Positions 62,072-64,000 of a stretch of DNA of 64,000 nt are shown in pieces. The notes beneath the pieces are model-generated. The model saw nothing but the letters and a program-made list of their open reading frames with translations. It was not told where the DNA came from and did not search any database. The translations under genes were made by a program, and so were the position numbers. How positions within the stretch are numbered: position 1 is the stretch's first letter; every line of letters begins with the position of its first letter. Origin of the DNA: Linum tenue (Eukaryota; Streptophyta; Magnoliopsida; Malpighiales; Linaceae); contig CAMGYJ010000009.1 in NCBI GenBank assembly GCA_946122785.1, positions 8,648,937 to 8,712,936 of the forward strand, read 5' to 3'.

Positions 62072-63025
62072 TAGGATGACAATTTCGATCAAGGTTGTCA
62101 ACCCGCGGGTTGACCCGGACCCAGTCGAGCTAGTGGGTCAAGGGTTAATGGGTCAACCGTTTTAGTCCGGTTTGGCCCGGAAATATGGAAAAAGTCATTA
62201 TATTGTACTTATCCTCATAAATTATATCAAATCTTATCTAACATATGAGTTATAACGTATAATATTACACCAAAATAACATATCGTATATAGATCCAACA
62301 TATATAGTGAAAATTCACACACACTTATATAACATAAATATTCAAATGTTCAACTTAGCATTCCAAAAATTGAACTTGGCGAAAAGAAAAATCGGCAAAT
62401 AGGCGCATTTCGCAAACCGATGAAAAAAATGACACAATTTGACCTCCAACCCGTACCTTGTAGCGGTCGGTCCGGCGGGTGTGTGCGGCCCGTTTTTCTC
62501 ACCGGGTCATGGTCAAAGTGGGTCGACCTGCGGGTCAACCCCGGGTTGACAACCTTGATTTCGATCTAACCCGATTTATCCGATCTGTTTGACCTGTTTG
62601 GGGCGGGTCTGACCTGCCCCGTAGGCGGGGCGGGGCGGGAATGGGTACCTCTCATCGACCCGACCTGCCTTGATCCGTCCCATTCTCGACCCGTTCTGGC
62701 CTAAGTTACATGTAATTTAGTCAAATTACTTAGGATTTTCCTCTTATTACATAATATTTTAGGTATAATAAAGTTGTAAGTAAGTGAAAAACTCAATTTC
62801 TCCAATAATTTAACTACATTTTATCAAATTATGGTTTCTTTCTTGGTCTTTTAATTAAAATAATGAATAATTCTAATATTTTTTTTTTGCATAAATTATA
62901 TACCCAATGGGTCGACCTGCCCCAACCCGCGCCCCATGATAAATTACCCGACCCAGACCCGACCTGCCACGAGACGAGTATGGGTATCGAGATACTCGCC
63001 CCGGACCTACCCATTGTCATTCCTA
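62072..63025. mobile_element. hAT-like element copy 2, interrupted by a nested insertion
   Basis: The outer parts (62072-62089 and 62558-63025) match the element at 9813-10251 over shared stretches such as GAATGGGTACCTCTCATCGA, GGCCTAAGTTACATGTAAT and ATTGTCATTCCTA. The left end is decayed (TAGGATGACAAT). No 8-bp duplication was found at the outer ends. The interruption at 62090-62557 is a separate element. Confidence 0.82.
62090..62557. mobile_element. Inner hAT-like element nested in copy 2 (468 bp)
   Basis: The termini CAAGGTTGTCAACCCG and CGGGTTGACAACCTTG are inverted repeats. The flanks are ATTTCGAT on both sides (62082-62089 and 62558-62565), a perfect 8-bp duplication of host-element sequence. 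It has GGGTCAACC motifs inside and no coding capacity. Confidence 0.9.
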
Positions 63026-64000
63026 GCCAAAATTTGTAGGATTGAAGACAATTTATGACGAGTATAGGTTCTAGTGTAAAATCTACAGGTTTGGAGAACT
63101 TCATCATTTAAGATCTAACTAATAAGAAGGGATATATATGATGGTCCATTACAAGGGATAATGACGAAAATTAGATTTTTTTTAGAACTAGTGGCAATTT
63201 TCAGATAGTAGTTAGGACAAATTTCTAAATTTCATACAAAATTTTACAGGATCATATCTCATTCATTTTACTTCAGATTTTTTTCAAAAATATTTGCGGA
63301 AATAGATCGATCTGATGACACACTTACCTTCAAGTGGTCGATATCTTCCACTAAGTGGTCTACAACTTGAGACAAACCGGTCTACCGCTTCCAACCATGG
63401 GTCGACCTATGACACACTTGCCTTCAACTTAGACCCGCTTATTGGACTCTAATTATTTATGATTATATCACTAGAAATAGCTCATCTGGTCGACCGGTTT
63501 GACGGCCGCGGTGAAGCCCAAACATGTGTAAATTGAGAATATTTCATAAAGCGTGTGTATTTTGAGAACTTTCTAAAAACATGTGTACTTTAGGAAAAAA
63601 TCCAGAATCTTATGTACTACTACCAGTGGCGGACCCAGAAATTTTTCATAGGGGTGTCCTCTGTTAAAAAATAAATTAAATAAAAATAAAAATAATTAAT
63701 AAAAATAAAATTATAAATATGAAAATATCTTACTCGTACAGGTTAAAAAAGTCCATGATGTGTTTTCATATTCGAAAATAATTGTGGAATACACTTGGTG
63801 TCTATAGTGTTAAAAAAATTGTCTCTATATACACTACTAGACAATCATTCACGAACTTATCGCATATTCGATTTGTAAACTTGTTCTTGATGTAACCCAA
63901 AGCTGAAAGACTCTTTCAACACTTGTCGTTTTATTAATAATAATAGTGTTCTAGATTTGAATCATCCAACCTACCACTTATATTCCTATACACAAATGAC
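63026..64000. other. Right-edge spacer, repeat-derived
   Basis: AAACATGTGTA/GTGTGTATTTTGAG phrases (63510-63600) match those near 33070-33140. At 63624 CAGTGGCGGACCCAGAAATTTTT resembles the end of a common plant hAT/MYM-type element that continues off the window. Segment 63830-63900 resembles 30190-30290. No gene is visible. Confidence 0.5.

Overview
This is plant nuclear DNA, most likely from a eudicot. The genes have GT-AG introns, several encode plant-specific families (CHX cation/H+ exchangers, plant FUSC proteins, plant mobile domain proteins), and much of the spacer DNA is transposon-derived (hAT, Mutator, PIF/Harbinger, Copia, Gypsy, LINE). There are no operons and no prokaryotic signals. 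I could not identify the species. All exon models were read from the sequence by frame continuity, splice signals and remembered family architecture; no database search was run.

Layout. At 0.3-2.2 kb (+) lies an ARF-GAP gene (AGD6/AGD7-like). It converges on the first of two same-strand CHX18-like cation/H+ exchanger genes: CHX-A at 3.0-8.2 kb (-) and CHX-B at 16.7-23.8 kb (-). The two are tandem paralogues that share one large central intron but differ in intron content. A fragment holding the 5' UTR and first exon of CHX-A is duplicated just upstream of it, at 8.83-9.09 kb. Between the two genes are a hAT-like element, a 188-bp higher-order tandem array very rich in the palindrome TACGTA (11.26-12.22 kb), and a decayed plant-mobile-domain (PMD) gene (13.6-15.1 kb) whose 3' end overlaps a small gene on the other strand.

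From 24 to 38.6 kb the window is mainly mobile DNA. It includes two side-by-side hAT-like elements, a probable solo LTR, and a 5'-truncated Ty3/Gypsy fragment with an antisense ORF. That fragment ends exactly at its LTR and is flanked by a perfect 150-bp direct repeat. LINE reverse-transcriptase remains and two short hAT elements with clean 8-bp target duplications follow.

From 38.6 kb the DNA is gene-rich again: tRNA-Val(AAC) (-), an ALY/THO4 mRNA-export adaptor (+), ORC2 (+, with a GC-AG intron), intronless 5-oxoprolinase OXP1 (-), a CUE-domain protein (-) and a FUSC/aromatic-acid-exporter-like membrane protein (-). A Mutator MITE with a perfect 9-bp target duplication, a PIF/Harbinger MITE, a second PMD fossil and Copia and Gypsy remnants lie between them. 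The right end holds one hAT-like element nested inside another.

The genes do not form one pathway. The only functional cluster is the CHX pair. I found no convincing new biological system. The items most worth checking are the TACGTA array, the 150-bp-flanked retrotransposon fragment, and the intron and promoter changes in the CHX pair.
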